Origin: Prinia subflava
Lineage: Eukaryota > Chordata > Aves > Passeriformes > Cisticolidae
DNA length: 64,000 nucleotides
Direction of reading: 5' to 3'
Assembly (NCBI RefSeq): GCF_021018805.1
Contig: NC_086247.1
Location: forward strand, 96,923,338 to 96,987,337
The position numbers were made by a program, and so were the translations under genes. The notes beneath the pieces are model-generated. The model was not told the DNA's origin, did no database searches, and saw only the letters and a list, made by a program, of their open reading frames with translations. This document shows positions 39,467 to 50,537 of the stretch, in pieces. The number at the start of each line of letters is the position of its first letter. Positions within the stretch are counted from its first letter, which is position 1.

Positions 39467-39578
39467 TGTAGCTAATTCATCAAATTTTCCAAAAAGTTCA
39501 TTCAGCAGCTTCACCAGCTCTTGGGCAGTACACTGTGATGCTAAACTAGTGAACCCCACAATGTCTGCAAACAAGATA
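39467..39578 (-). CDS. ADCY1: ADCY1 exon, probably exon 4: first metal-binding Asp of C1a
   Basis: The exon supplies the last base of a split Ser codon and 37 whole codons, from [11 protein letters not shown] to [16 protein letters not shown] carries the first of the two aspartates that hold the catalytic Mg2+ ions in C1 (equivalent to human Asp310). The acceptor is CTTTACAG and the donor ACA|GTAAGT, a strong match to consensus. One visible difference from the human sequence I remember is Ser instead of Gly in FT-S-LASQC, two residues after the FADIVGF motif. Everything else in the exon appears identical. Length and phase match the family. Confidence 0.96.
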
Positions 39579-42500
39579 CTGTAAAGAAGGAAAAAGACAG
39601 ATAAATCAGTAGAGAAGATATATTCACATTCTCATTATTCTCTTTCATAGCACAGATGTAACCCAAACCATTAACTACAATAAGTCCTGAAATATTACCA
39701 ATAAAGTGCTAGTTGTAAAAAAACTGGAAAAGATTCAGAAAAATAGGCATTAGTTTGGTGCCGTCTACTGTTTTGGAGACCTGTCAGACACTTTCAATGG
39801 CTACATACCTATCTGGCAGATGAGGCAAAGCACCTCATTCATGGAGTGCCCAATGAGTATTCTAGGAGCATAGTGAACAATTTATTCTCTTTGCAGCTAG
39901 GATCTCCTCAGTTAAATTGGTTTCAGAGACAGTTTTGTACTGCTAGAGTTTCACAGCCAAACAAATAAACCTTGCATGAGGTTTAATATGTACTGAAAGA
40001 CAGGGGTTAGTAACTTAGGTGCAGTAGCTCCGTGATGTAGTCTTATAGTAGCTCCCTGTGAGGAGCTAGAATCCACAAAGTCAAGCCAGTATTCTCCGCA
40101 CTGTGCTGCCTGGCTCAGATAAGTGTCCAGCTTTCATTAGTATCAGCAAGGTTTTAATGTCCAACAGTTTAATCTGCTTTAACCATCCCTGATAGTCAGT
40201 GTTGATCAAGGGAGATATTTGAAATAAGTGCAGGTACCATTGTGACTGAGAGAATAAAAATTCTTGAATAAATCACAAAACTCAAGAGAGTATGGTGCTG
40301 TGTGATCCTTTCAACTCTTTAGATTCCTTCTGTTGGTAGAAGCACAGAATCAGCTGCAGGAACACATTGCATTTATCTCCAGTACCCAGACTAGAAATAT
40401 CAAATAATTTATGAAAACACTAATAAACCATCCCATGATATATAGCCTAGGTATACTTGACATGGTGTAAAACTTAGTTTGCTAACTCTAAGTCGAATTA
40501 AACATTATGTACTCCCATTCACCTCAACAAAGCTTCACTCTTTAGATAAAAAAAGTAATGCTAGAAAAGAAGGCCTAATAAGTCCACTGTTTTCCATTCT
40601 CCAAAAGCAAGTTTCAACACTTGTACTATGTTACAAAAAATGGCAAATGAACTCCTGACTCAGGTCCTGCTTCTATAATTTCATTTAACCCAGTTGTTTA
40701 CATCCCTTGTCCACCACAGAAGATAAGTAGCATATCCCAGCTCAAAACCAACTCATCCAAAGTTCACCGACTTTGGTCTACAAACAAAGCCTGTATGTTG
40801 TCATGTTAATCCTTGGGGCAGTGTCTCCTCTCAGTACTCCTTGGAGCATCCATTATGACAACATTGCTCAAGATGGCCATGGTTCAAGGAAAAAAATAGT
40901 TATTCCATTCCCATGCTGTTTAAACATTAATAAAAAGTCAATATTAAGTTAATTTTACTGATTTACGTCTCTGCTATCATAAAAATGAATCAGTCAAGTG
41001 ATGAGTAAAGTAAAATGCATTAATAGAACACCAGCAAAGTGACCTGCATATTTGCCATGAAAGATCTACTTATTCTCTTAATTCTTGATTGACATCCTTG
41101 CTGTTTGATGACCCTAGGTTGGCCTTTCTGGAAATTCAAAAGATACCTAAATTCCTTAAAGATTTTTAAAAGTCCTTAAATGTGCATCAGTGTCTTTCAT
41201 ACATTTTGCTTTATGGCTGTTTTTCTTTATCACCTAAATTCACATCAAAACTTATACAGTTTAAAAAGACACAGAGGAAAAAACAACTACAATTCTTGCA
41301 ACCCAGTATGTTGTGTAGTTTCCCAGTTTTAATCCAATACTATCAGTATGGAGGGGGAGGTGGAGTGTGGATGTTACTTTATAATAATAGCTTCTGATAG
41401 CCTCTCTGCCATTTTACATCTCATCAATTTTTACACATTTTATGTTTTTATTTGTTTTACTTTTCTATTTCCTTATTCAATATGGTGGTCCACATTTTTT
41501 CACTGTCTAACCACACATACAGTAACAATAATATTTTCAGCAGCACCAACAATGTCCACTTGTAAAAGAAAAAGCCCATGGGGTAGGAAGGGGGTTAGGC
41601 CTTTAAGGTAATACAATGTTATCTCTTTACCAAGGTCTTTACCAATGAGGAACATCTATATACATACAAACCACAATGTTCTGTGTTTATGACAAATATT
41701 CCTTAACAGCTAACAGAGCAACCATTACAATGCTGACATGTGTACTTACATCAAAACCTCTCTATTAGTGAAACACAGAGAATAGAAAACAGGTTCCTGC
41801 ATAATCATTCACTTAAGAAGAAAGTTATTTTACATATGGGTGTCTTGATAGGTCAGTATGAGATCCTTGCTAATCCTTTAAACATTTAAAGAATAGTTAG
41901 TTCTCCACACTTGATTCAAAACACTGGAAAATGTACAAAAATGTGAAGTCCATAAAAGTATTCACAATACAGAACTGAATATGCCTTTGAAAATCTAAGT
42001 AAAATATGTAATTATTGTATGCTGAGAGATTGATGTAATTTAGTTATGCTTGTGAAATTTTTAATACTGTAGTTAACTACATGAATACATTTTAAAGCTA
42101 ATGGAATAGTTTAGGTAATAGGATTATTGTTACACTTTCTTTTGTTGTACAAAATTCCCAACTCTTTAAACACAATATTCTTAAAATATGCAAAGTGTAA
42201 CTCTTATGTCTGGACATGGCACAGATGGGGAAATGTTGTAGAGGTTCTGCCTTTTATCAATGAAAAATCTCCTTTTTACCACCATTAAATGTTACAGTCA
42301 TAGTAACTGCTGCACTTTGTTTGAAAGTAGGCTGAAATGCCAGTGACCAAACCTGAAAAACAGTGACTAAATCAGTGACAGGTAGGAAACAGCCAGTGGA
42401 GGAGCAGGGGATTTTCATACCCAAAGCGCAACTGGCACTGCAAGCCTGCTGCTTCCATGGTCTGTTCTCAGGGGTGGCAATGCCGAGGAGAGTGACACCC

Positions 42501-43040
42501 CCACATGCACACACAGAGCTGTACTATTCTAAAATGTGGCATTGAAACTCAACAGATGGTTCATTTTATTTTAGCTGGTGAACTGGCCAATATTATCTCT
42601 GCTACTTCTTCACCCATCTGTGTCCATCTATATTCACTTCCCATACTACTTGTACTACAAGTATTGTGGGCCAGCACCAACACATACTCTCATTGTGCAA
42701 CATCTAATAGAAATGAGAGCAGCATCTTGGTCAGTGATGTGGAGTCAGATTACCCAACTGATGCAATAAACTTTTTTTCCCTCTTATGTTCTGCTCAGGT
42801 TTTTGGAAAGTAAAGTCAAGAAGGCCTTTATGAGGAAATAGCAAAGTCAGTCACAGGGAACGAGAACAGAGAAGAGATTTGAATTCTTCCTATGGCCATG
42901 AAATCATAATGGCATTAAAGAGAGAAATTATAAGATATATAGTGGCAGAATTCCAGTCATAAACCTGAACTGTTTCCAGGGCCAAATATATTCAAATATT
43001 CTCAAAGTCAAAGGCCCTACACTGGCACTGAAATACCCTT

Positions 43041-43042
<2 letters not shown>

Positions 43043-43087
<45 letters not shown>
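43043..43087. repeat. T45 homopolymer
   Basis: Forty-five consecutive T bases (A45 on the gene's sense strand). The adjacent minus-strand sequence reads AATAAAATATC and then the A tract. See the findings for whether it marks a retroposed transcript end. Confidence 0.95.
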
Positions 43088-43088
<1 letters not shown>

Positions 43089-43769
43089 ATATTTTATTTA
43101 CACAAAAATACTGAAAGCTTTAAATTTAGGTCATGTCTAATATACTCAGAAAGGCTAAAACAAAGCAGCTACAGGAGTGACATCAGCGTTAAAGCACATT
43201 AATCACTCCTACATATGCACTCATTCAAGAGAAAAGTAGTCTTGCTTCACAGTAACCTAATCTGTGATTGCTATGGAGGTTCACATCCTCAGAGAGGATT
43301 AAGCTAGAGTAAACTAGGACTACCTTATTTATGCATGAAAGATTTCTCATATTGGTATGGTAGACAAAGGAACACTTCATAATGGTTGCCAAGTAATTTT
43401 ATTTTTAAAAATTTAAATGCTGGCATATATAGAAACAAGAATTGAGAAGCTACCAATTAACAGTTGTTTCTCTTAATGACCACTGAGGGATGTAGCTGTC
43501 CCTTCTTTAATTCCACACAATTAAACAATTTGATTCCACAGAATTAATAATGCCAATGGTCACTTTGGTTAGAAACCAAAAAAACCCCAATCTCCTTTAA
43601 ACTATTAACGAAACAAGAGACATGAAAGTGGAAAGAAATTGGAAACAAAGGACAAATGTTACTTCTGCCTGCTCAGCAGCATAGTTCACACATGGTTCAA
43701 GGACTGCTCTTCCCTACGAGCAATGTGAATGTGTCAGGAAGGCTAGGTGATGAGGCTGCTGTTGCCTCA

Positions 43770-45560
43770 TTGCCCAGGAGCTCAACAATGCTCCACGATC
43801 TCGCATGGCACAGAGATGAGACTGACTAGACTATAGCTCTCCAGATTTTCTTCTTTCTCCTTTCTAAAAATGAGGGTTATAGTTCCCTATTTCCAGTCAA
43901 TAGGGACTTCACCTCACTGCCATGGCTTTTCAAATATGATAGATAGTGGGTTAGCAACTTCATCTGCCAGTTCCCTCAGAGCTCACAGATGAATCTACTC
44001 AGGTCCCATGGACTTGAGTGCATTTAGGCTCCTTAGATGGTCTTGAACCTGATCCTCTCCTGCAGTGGGCTCATTCTCTCAGTCCCTGCATTTGTCCTTT
44101 ATGACCAGGGTGCCATGGCTGGGGCACTTGCTGTTGAAGAATGAGGTGTAAATATTGTCAAGAACCTCAGCCTTCTCTTTGTTCTAGGTAGTCCTAGGAA
44201 ATAGGTGTCCTATTTCCTATGGAAGAAGTCCAAGTTATCCCTAGTCTTTCTTTTGCTTGCAATGTATCTATGGAACCCTTTCTGTTCTCCTCAATATCCA
44301 TGGCCAGACTCAATTCTGTCTGGGCCCTGGCTTCCCTAACCTTGTCACTAATTTCCTGTACAATTCTCCTGTCTTCTTCCTAGGCCACCTGTCCTTGTTT
44401 ACACTTCCTGAAAGCTTCTTTTTTCACTCTGGGTTTACTCAGCATCTCCTTATCCATCCATGATGGCTTCCTAGCATTTTGGCCTGATTTCTTCCTTGTT
44501 GGATGCATTGCTCCTGAGCTTTCAAGGACGAGGTGATCCTTGCAATTCAGTCAGCATTCTTGGGCCCCTTTGCCATCCAGGGCTCTATTCCATGGCACTG
44601 TACTAAGCAGGTCCTTGAAGAGGCCAAAGTCTGCCAGGGTAGTGAGGTTGCTGTATACCCTCCTCATTGCCTTGAAGTTCTTGAACCCCCTCCATTTTGT
44701 GATCACTGCAGCCAAGGCTGGCTTGGAGCACTGCATTCCCTACCGGCTCCTCCTTCTTGGTGAGCAAAAGGTCCAATATGGCACCTCCCTGTTGGCTCCT
44801 CAATTGCTTCTGTAGAAAAATTGTTGTTGACATATGTGAGGAACCTTGGGGATTATGTTCTGCTGTGCTGTCCCTCCAAGAGATATCAGAGTAGTTGAAA
44901 CTCCCCATGAGGACCATGGCTTGCAAGCATGAGGCCACTTCTGTCTGCCCATAGAGGGCTTTATCCACACCATCCTCCTGACTGGGTGGCCTGTAGCAGA
45001 CCCCCCCTATAATATTCTGTGTCCCTACCCTCCCTCTACTCTTCATCTACAAGCTCTTGCCTGGATATTCATCCTTCCCCAGTCAGAGTTTCATACTATC
45101 CAGCTGGTTATTGACATAAGGGCTACATCCACTTCCTATGTCCCTTGCCTGTCTTTCCTAAAAAGCCTAAAACCTTCCATTAAAAACTGCAGGCATAGGA
45201 GCCATCCCACCACATCTCCATGATGCTCATGGTATCATATCCAAATTGGTCTGTGCACATTTATAGTTCCTCTGGTTGTTTCGCCATAATATGTGCATTT
45301 ATGTAGAGGCTTCTGAGCCAGAACCCAGATGAAGCTGATGGACTGGCTGGAGTATCTGGAATACCTTTGCACTGTTATGGGCATCCATTAGAGGTGCTGA
45401 CACCTGAATGTCAGGACTGGGAGAGATAGGTGCCTCCCTCCCCTGCCTAATCTGGTTTAAAGCCACCTGCACTAGTCTGGCAAGTCCCTGATCCAGGATG
45501 GTTTTTCTCTTTGTCAGATGAACCCGATCATCCTCTAGTAAATCTGAGGCCTGGCAAACT
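43770..45560 (-). mobile_element. CR1 LINE ORF2 fragment: endonuclease to start of reverse transcriptase
   Basis: Minus-strand translation (44603-45046) shows GGVCYRPPSQEDGVDKA, VLMGSFNYSDISW, ILDLLLTKKEEPVGN and GCSDHK. These are the apurinic-type endonuclease core of CR1 ORF2; the family's GDFN is GSFN here. Towards 43780 the strand continues into reverse transcriptase with FEKPWQ, GEVPIDWK and SLVSLISVP, broken by stops. The element is truncated abruptly near 43770 and lacks its 3' end. It is inactive. Confidence 0.88.
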
Positions 45561-46061
45561 TAGTCCCATGGTCTGAGTAAGCAAAACCATGATTTACCAA
45601 TCATACTAGGATTTCATCAGTAAACTCACAGGATTAAAAAGTTTGGCTAATCTGGTAAAAACTGAAATCACTTTGGTTTTTAGACAGACAAGTTGTTAGC
45701 AATTGTACATTGCAACAGCACATTCTAATTGTATGCGAGGGGGAAAAAATAATCAGTCGTTGAGCAGAATTTTCTCAAACTTCTGCTCTGCACTTGATTT
45801 TAAAGTCTGTGTGATACCATTGTGTTTCATTAGCAGTGCTGTCTCGGGTTAGAGGCTTACTTGCTCCTACTGCTGCCTGCTTGCTTACAAAAACTGAGAG
45901 AACATAAACTGAGTGTTACTGAAGTGCAAGAGAGCAGCAGAACAAGACTAGACCAGTTAGAAATATTTCCAATTGCTTTCACATGCAAGACACACTTGTT
46001 TCACTGGTTTTCTCTCTCAAAATGGTTACTCTTTCTGTGACTTAAAATCTCCATTGCTCCT

Positions 46062-46461
46062 TGAAGCCGAGCTCTGGTAAGACCGGGGACTAGAGCGACG
46101 TGAGACCAACCAGTATGGTTTCCAGCACGTACTCCGCTTTATTCCGCGAGATGGCGGGTTAAATACAGACCGAGTCGTTGACATTTAGCAGGTGCACTGT
46201 GATAGGCAGTGGACATACAGAAGTATGTAGACAATCCAGGGTTAAGGTAGCTACGGAGACTTAGTGCCATTACCTCTATGCTGCAAGTGTCCATACCTTA
46301 ACACATTCCTAGTAGCAGATAAGTTTATCTGCTACTACGTATGCTGAACGTTCTGCGGCCTACTAGACCCAGGCCTGAGGCCTAGTTCGGCCTAGTTTGG
46401 AATAGCTCAAATGGTATCTGTGAGCATATCATGCCCACGATACCTGAGAAACTCGGCCACA
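46062..46461 (-). mobile_element. Solo LTR with 6-bp TSD (class II/ERVK-like)
   Basis: It begins TGAAGCCGAGCTC and ends ACTCGGCCACA, with a perfect 6-bp duplication GCTCCT (46056-46061 and 46462-46467). TTTATT at 46138-46143 is AATAAA on the minus strand and a TATTTAA box lies just upstream of it in that orientation. The 400-bp length and richer GC/CpG content (GCGACG, CCGCGAG) suggest a relatively young class II solo LTR, read in the same direction as ADCY1. Confidence 0.9.
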
Positions 46462-47339
46462 GCTCCTCTAATGCCTTGTGCTCATAGATAATCATAATCA
46501 CCACTTGTTGATGCAGTTACACATGGATAAGTGTCGCTTTTCCTCTTCTGTACAACCACAGCAAGGCTGAAAGTTTACTCTCCAGTCTTACTGTTCTTAC
46601 TCTCATCTAGTAAAAGAAGTGTAAAACTACTTGAGTTTCTAGATTTTATCTGTGTAATAGTACTTAGTATAATTTTTTGATCAATTTTTAATTGATACCT
46701 ATAGTGTAGCTAAAAACATGGCCTATTTTTACATAGCTACCTTCTACATTTTATAGGAAAATAAGTTTATTTTTGACAGAAAGCAACCCATTTTTTATTA
46801 ATAATATTTTATACACAAATTGTTTGGTGTTTTAGTTTGTTTTAGTTACCAATAAAACAAAGTGATCTTAAAATAATTGTAACACGAACATTTTGAAATA
46901 TGCATAATGTGAAGAGTGGGATTATGCAACTGCAAAAGTAAACAATTTTACAAATAAATTTCTTCAGAGGAGTTTAGTTTGCCACAGAACATTTCTTGTT
47001 GCAATGTGCCCGTCCCTCTGATCTTATGATACTTCTTTCATAATAAAAGGCACCTAGATTTCTGAAAACATAACTTTAAAAAAATATTGTAAAGACAGTT
47101 CTTTTAAGTAAAGTGTTACAAGGAGTCACATCTACAGTTGCTAATGAAGGGCTCCTGCTAAACACTACACACAGGAAACACATATAAACTAACTAAAACA
47201 TAAACTAAAGTAAAATTGACATAAATTTTGTATGACTGCATACCCCACAGACTACTGCAACAAAGCACATATGATAGATAATGTGTAAACATAGATTTGT
47301 ACGCATTGAAGTGCAGTGGGGTTTTTTTGATTGTTCATT

Positions 47340-48172
47340 TCACTCCTTATTTACTAATGACATAGACAGGGATTTAGTGCGCCATCTACAAGTTTGTGAA
47401 TGACACCTAGCTATGTGGTGTGGTCAACAGCACTGTAGGGCAGAGATGCCATCTAAAGGGACCTGGACAGGCCAAAGAGGTGGGCCTGTGTGAGCCTCAT
47501 GAAGTTCAACAAGGCCATGTGCAAGGTCCTGCACCTGGGTCGGGGCAATCTCAAACGTGGATAAAAATGGAGGCATTAGTAAATTAAGACCAGTACTGCA
47601 AAAGAGGGCTTGGGGGTACCAGTGGATGAAATATTGGACATATGTCAACACTGTATGCTTGTGGCCCAAAAAGCCGAATGTATCCTGTTACACATAAAAA
47701 GAAATGGCCAGCAGGTGGAGGGAGGTGATTCTGTTCCTCTCATGAGACCCCCACCTGGATTTTCAGCATAAGAAAGACATGGACTTGTTAGAGTGTGGTT
47801 GTTCAGCCTGGAGAAGAGAGGGCTCTAGGGAGTTATAGCAGCCTTCTAGAGACTAAAGGGGGTCTACAACAGAGCTGGACATGGGCTTTTTATCAGGGTC
47901 TCTACTGATAGGACAAGTGGGAATGGTTTTAAACTAAAACTAGGTAGATTTAGATCGATGCAGGGAAGAAATTCTCCACTTTGAGGGTGGAACAGGCTTC
48001 ATAGAGAAGCTGTGGATACCCCATCTCTGGAGATAGTCAAGCTCAGGCTGGTCAGGCTTTTGAAGAACTTTATGTTGTGGAAGATGAGCCTGCCTCAGAC
48101 ATAGAGACTGGATAGATGGTCTTTAAAGTCTCCATCCTACTCAAACCATTGTATGATTTCATTATTCCAATG
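47340..48172 (+). mobile_element. CR1 LINE, C-terminal reverse transcriptase and 3' UTR
   Basis: Plus-oriented CR1. Landmarks in order are GGACCTGGACAGGCC, CTCATGAAGTTCAACAAGGC, GTCCTGCACCTGGGTCGGGG, TGGCCAGCAGGTGGAGGGAG, TTCAGCCTGGAGAAGAGAGG and GATAGGACAAGTGGGAATGG, then the decayed 3' end near 48165. Indels and stops break the reading frame. Confidence 0.9.
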
Positions 48173-50445
48173 TTTAATGGAAGTTTCCTAAGGACTTTTT
48201 TTTTAAAGCTACCTGGACTATTTGGTTTGAAACACCAACAGCTATTTCTAACTTGTTCTGGTATATAAATTCTGAACAAAAGCCAAACAGCAGTAGAATG
48301 AGCAAGTTCAGGAAAGGAAACAGTATAAACAGACATTTCTCTCCTCTGTCACAGAGACAAGCTGATTCACCACTGGCATACGAGTTACATATATGGTTAT
48401 CTCATACTCCTTGACAATCTGAAACACTTCTGTGTTAACAAGATCAGAGTTATCACTCCAGGACTTTCTGTATTCCTGTTTTCTTCCCCCCCCCACAGTG
48501 ATCCCTGCAGGCAGGCATAGCCAGCACCTGCACAGTAACTTCAGCCCTCCTGCATCATAGCAGGAAGCAGCTGCACCTGCTAGAACTGAGTACAGAAAGC
48601 CTGTGGCTTGGTATAAGTGATTAAAGCTGCTTCCCGAGTGTGAGTATTGACAGAGCAACTCTTTTCTATGACACTCTATGGGGCATTCAGAAGGAGAAAT
48701 CCTGCCGAGTTACACAACAGATTTGACAGCTTGTAGGTATTATATGTTCACTTTTAACTAATTCATGTGCTTTGTGCACTTGAATAGTCCTGCTGTTTTC
48801 AATGGAGCCACTAGTATAAACAAGTACTCTGCAAAATAAGGAGGGGTTGTATGCTCTGTTTTTTATTTTCATTTGGGCCATTTGTTTAATTAAAGTACAA
48901 CTTACAGTAAAAATGGTATTTTAATGGCACATGGTGCCTCCGAAAGGAACTTATAGGACTCTTTTTGGCTCAAAGGTCAAACATAAGGGAAGTTTATTAG
49001 TAATTTTATGTATGACTTACTTCAATGTTTAAGAAAAAAGTGCTCTCTAAAATTAAAGAGGGCTGTTAAAAACAAAGGGAGGCTGTGTTTTTTGCATAAT
49101 AATCATTTACAAAAACTAGTTCACTGTGAAGTCTTACAAGTTCAGAAAAACTACATACAAAAGTCTGTTTGTAGGCATCATGATCACAGCTTTTTAAACT
49201 GTTGGAATGAGTAAGTTAAATTTAAAAATTGTTTAGGTTCTGATGTTCCTTGAAAGGACAGACCAGAAATATTTGTTCATAAATATCTGCAGGTTGTGTT
49301 CCAGATTCAAACTGACTCTCAAGAACCTCTAAAATGTTGCAAGGAATCTTTTTATTAGTAGCTTTGAAATCAGGCAGTGTGTTTCCTAAAATTAATATCT
49401 CTTCTTACAAAGCATCCAGTTCTATTTCATGCTTGTAAAAATAAGGCTAGATGAAACTGCTGTACCAGAAGCCCAAGAAATTTTAGCTGTTCAATGTTCA
49501 CTTTCCTTTTATTTCTTCAACATTGTTAGAGTCACAGAATGAAGCAAGAAGCTGTGTGTTAATATAGGAAGTCAGCCATATGCTTATCCATCCATGAGTT
49601 GAAACAGTTTCATGAATATGTAATGTCCACTCCAAAAGAGACAAACAACAAAATGTGTTGAGGTTTCCATACAGGGCGTATATTTGTGCTGAAACTCAAT
49701 TTGAAATTTTCTTAATTGAATTATGGGTGCATGGAGAGATTCAGTCAGAACTAGTGAGTTTTTACAATAGACACTTTATCTGCATATGTGATCTGTAAAT
49801 TTCTCAGCCCTGTAGGAGTAAGGAAACAAGGAAACATGAATCTTAAATTTCTTAACCTAATCTTAGAAAAAGCTTGTCTCCTCCATGTTACAAAACATAT
49901 TTCTGAGCACCACAGAAGAGCTGGTCATTTGGGTAGCCTTTACACGTAACTTGACCTTTGGTTCCCACATATTTCAAGGTGTCCTTGTCTGGGACTACCC
50001 CGGTAAAATAACACTTGTACTGTGTTGAAACAGCTCGTGGACTATATACAGACTATTTCCTTCTGATAAACCACAGATTAGTTGCAATTATTTTAGTTAT
50101 TTTAGTTTCCTGATTTTTAAGTTCATTGTACTCTCTGGGCTAATGCTATATTGGATGTGTATTTGCATATCTTGTTTTGCATAGTGCATTTACATTAGGT
50201 TATTTGTCTCCATTTAAGATGCATGCCCTCATTTCTTACTGCACAGCCATTCTGTTCAAAAATTTTACAAGGTAGCAGATATACTACAGATGTGGGAAGA
50301 GCTAATAAAAAGCATGACACATTCCCTTCCTGAGACTCAGTGAGTTGCAGGCAGTCATTCATCAGCTATTGGGTAGTTGGTAAAATATTCACCAACTGAT
50401 TGAAAAACCAGGGCTGTTGCCATGGTTATCTGAAATATGCCAGGG

Positions 50446-50537
50446 TTTTGTTTGTTTGTTTGTTTGTTTGTTTGTTTGTTTGGGGGTTTTTTTGGGGGGG
50501 TTTTTTGGGGTTTTTTTGGTTTTTTTTGTTTTTTTGC
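50446..50537. repeat. TTTG repeat followed by alternating G and T runs
   Basis: About nine TTTG units (50446-50482), then runs of five or more G separated by six or seven T bases: G5-T7-G8-T6-G4-T7-G2. It explains the Lys/Pro- and Phe/Gly-rich reading frames at 50355-50622, which are not genes. Confidence 0.93.

Noticed and set aside
44603..45046. 147-codon minus-strand frame as a possible host gene
   Set aside because: It is the CR1 ORF2 endonuclease (YRPP, GSFN in place of GDFN, GCSDHK), truncated and decayed.
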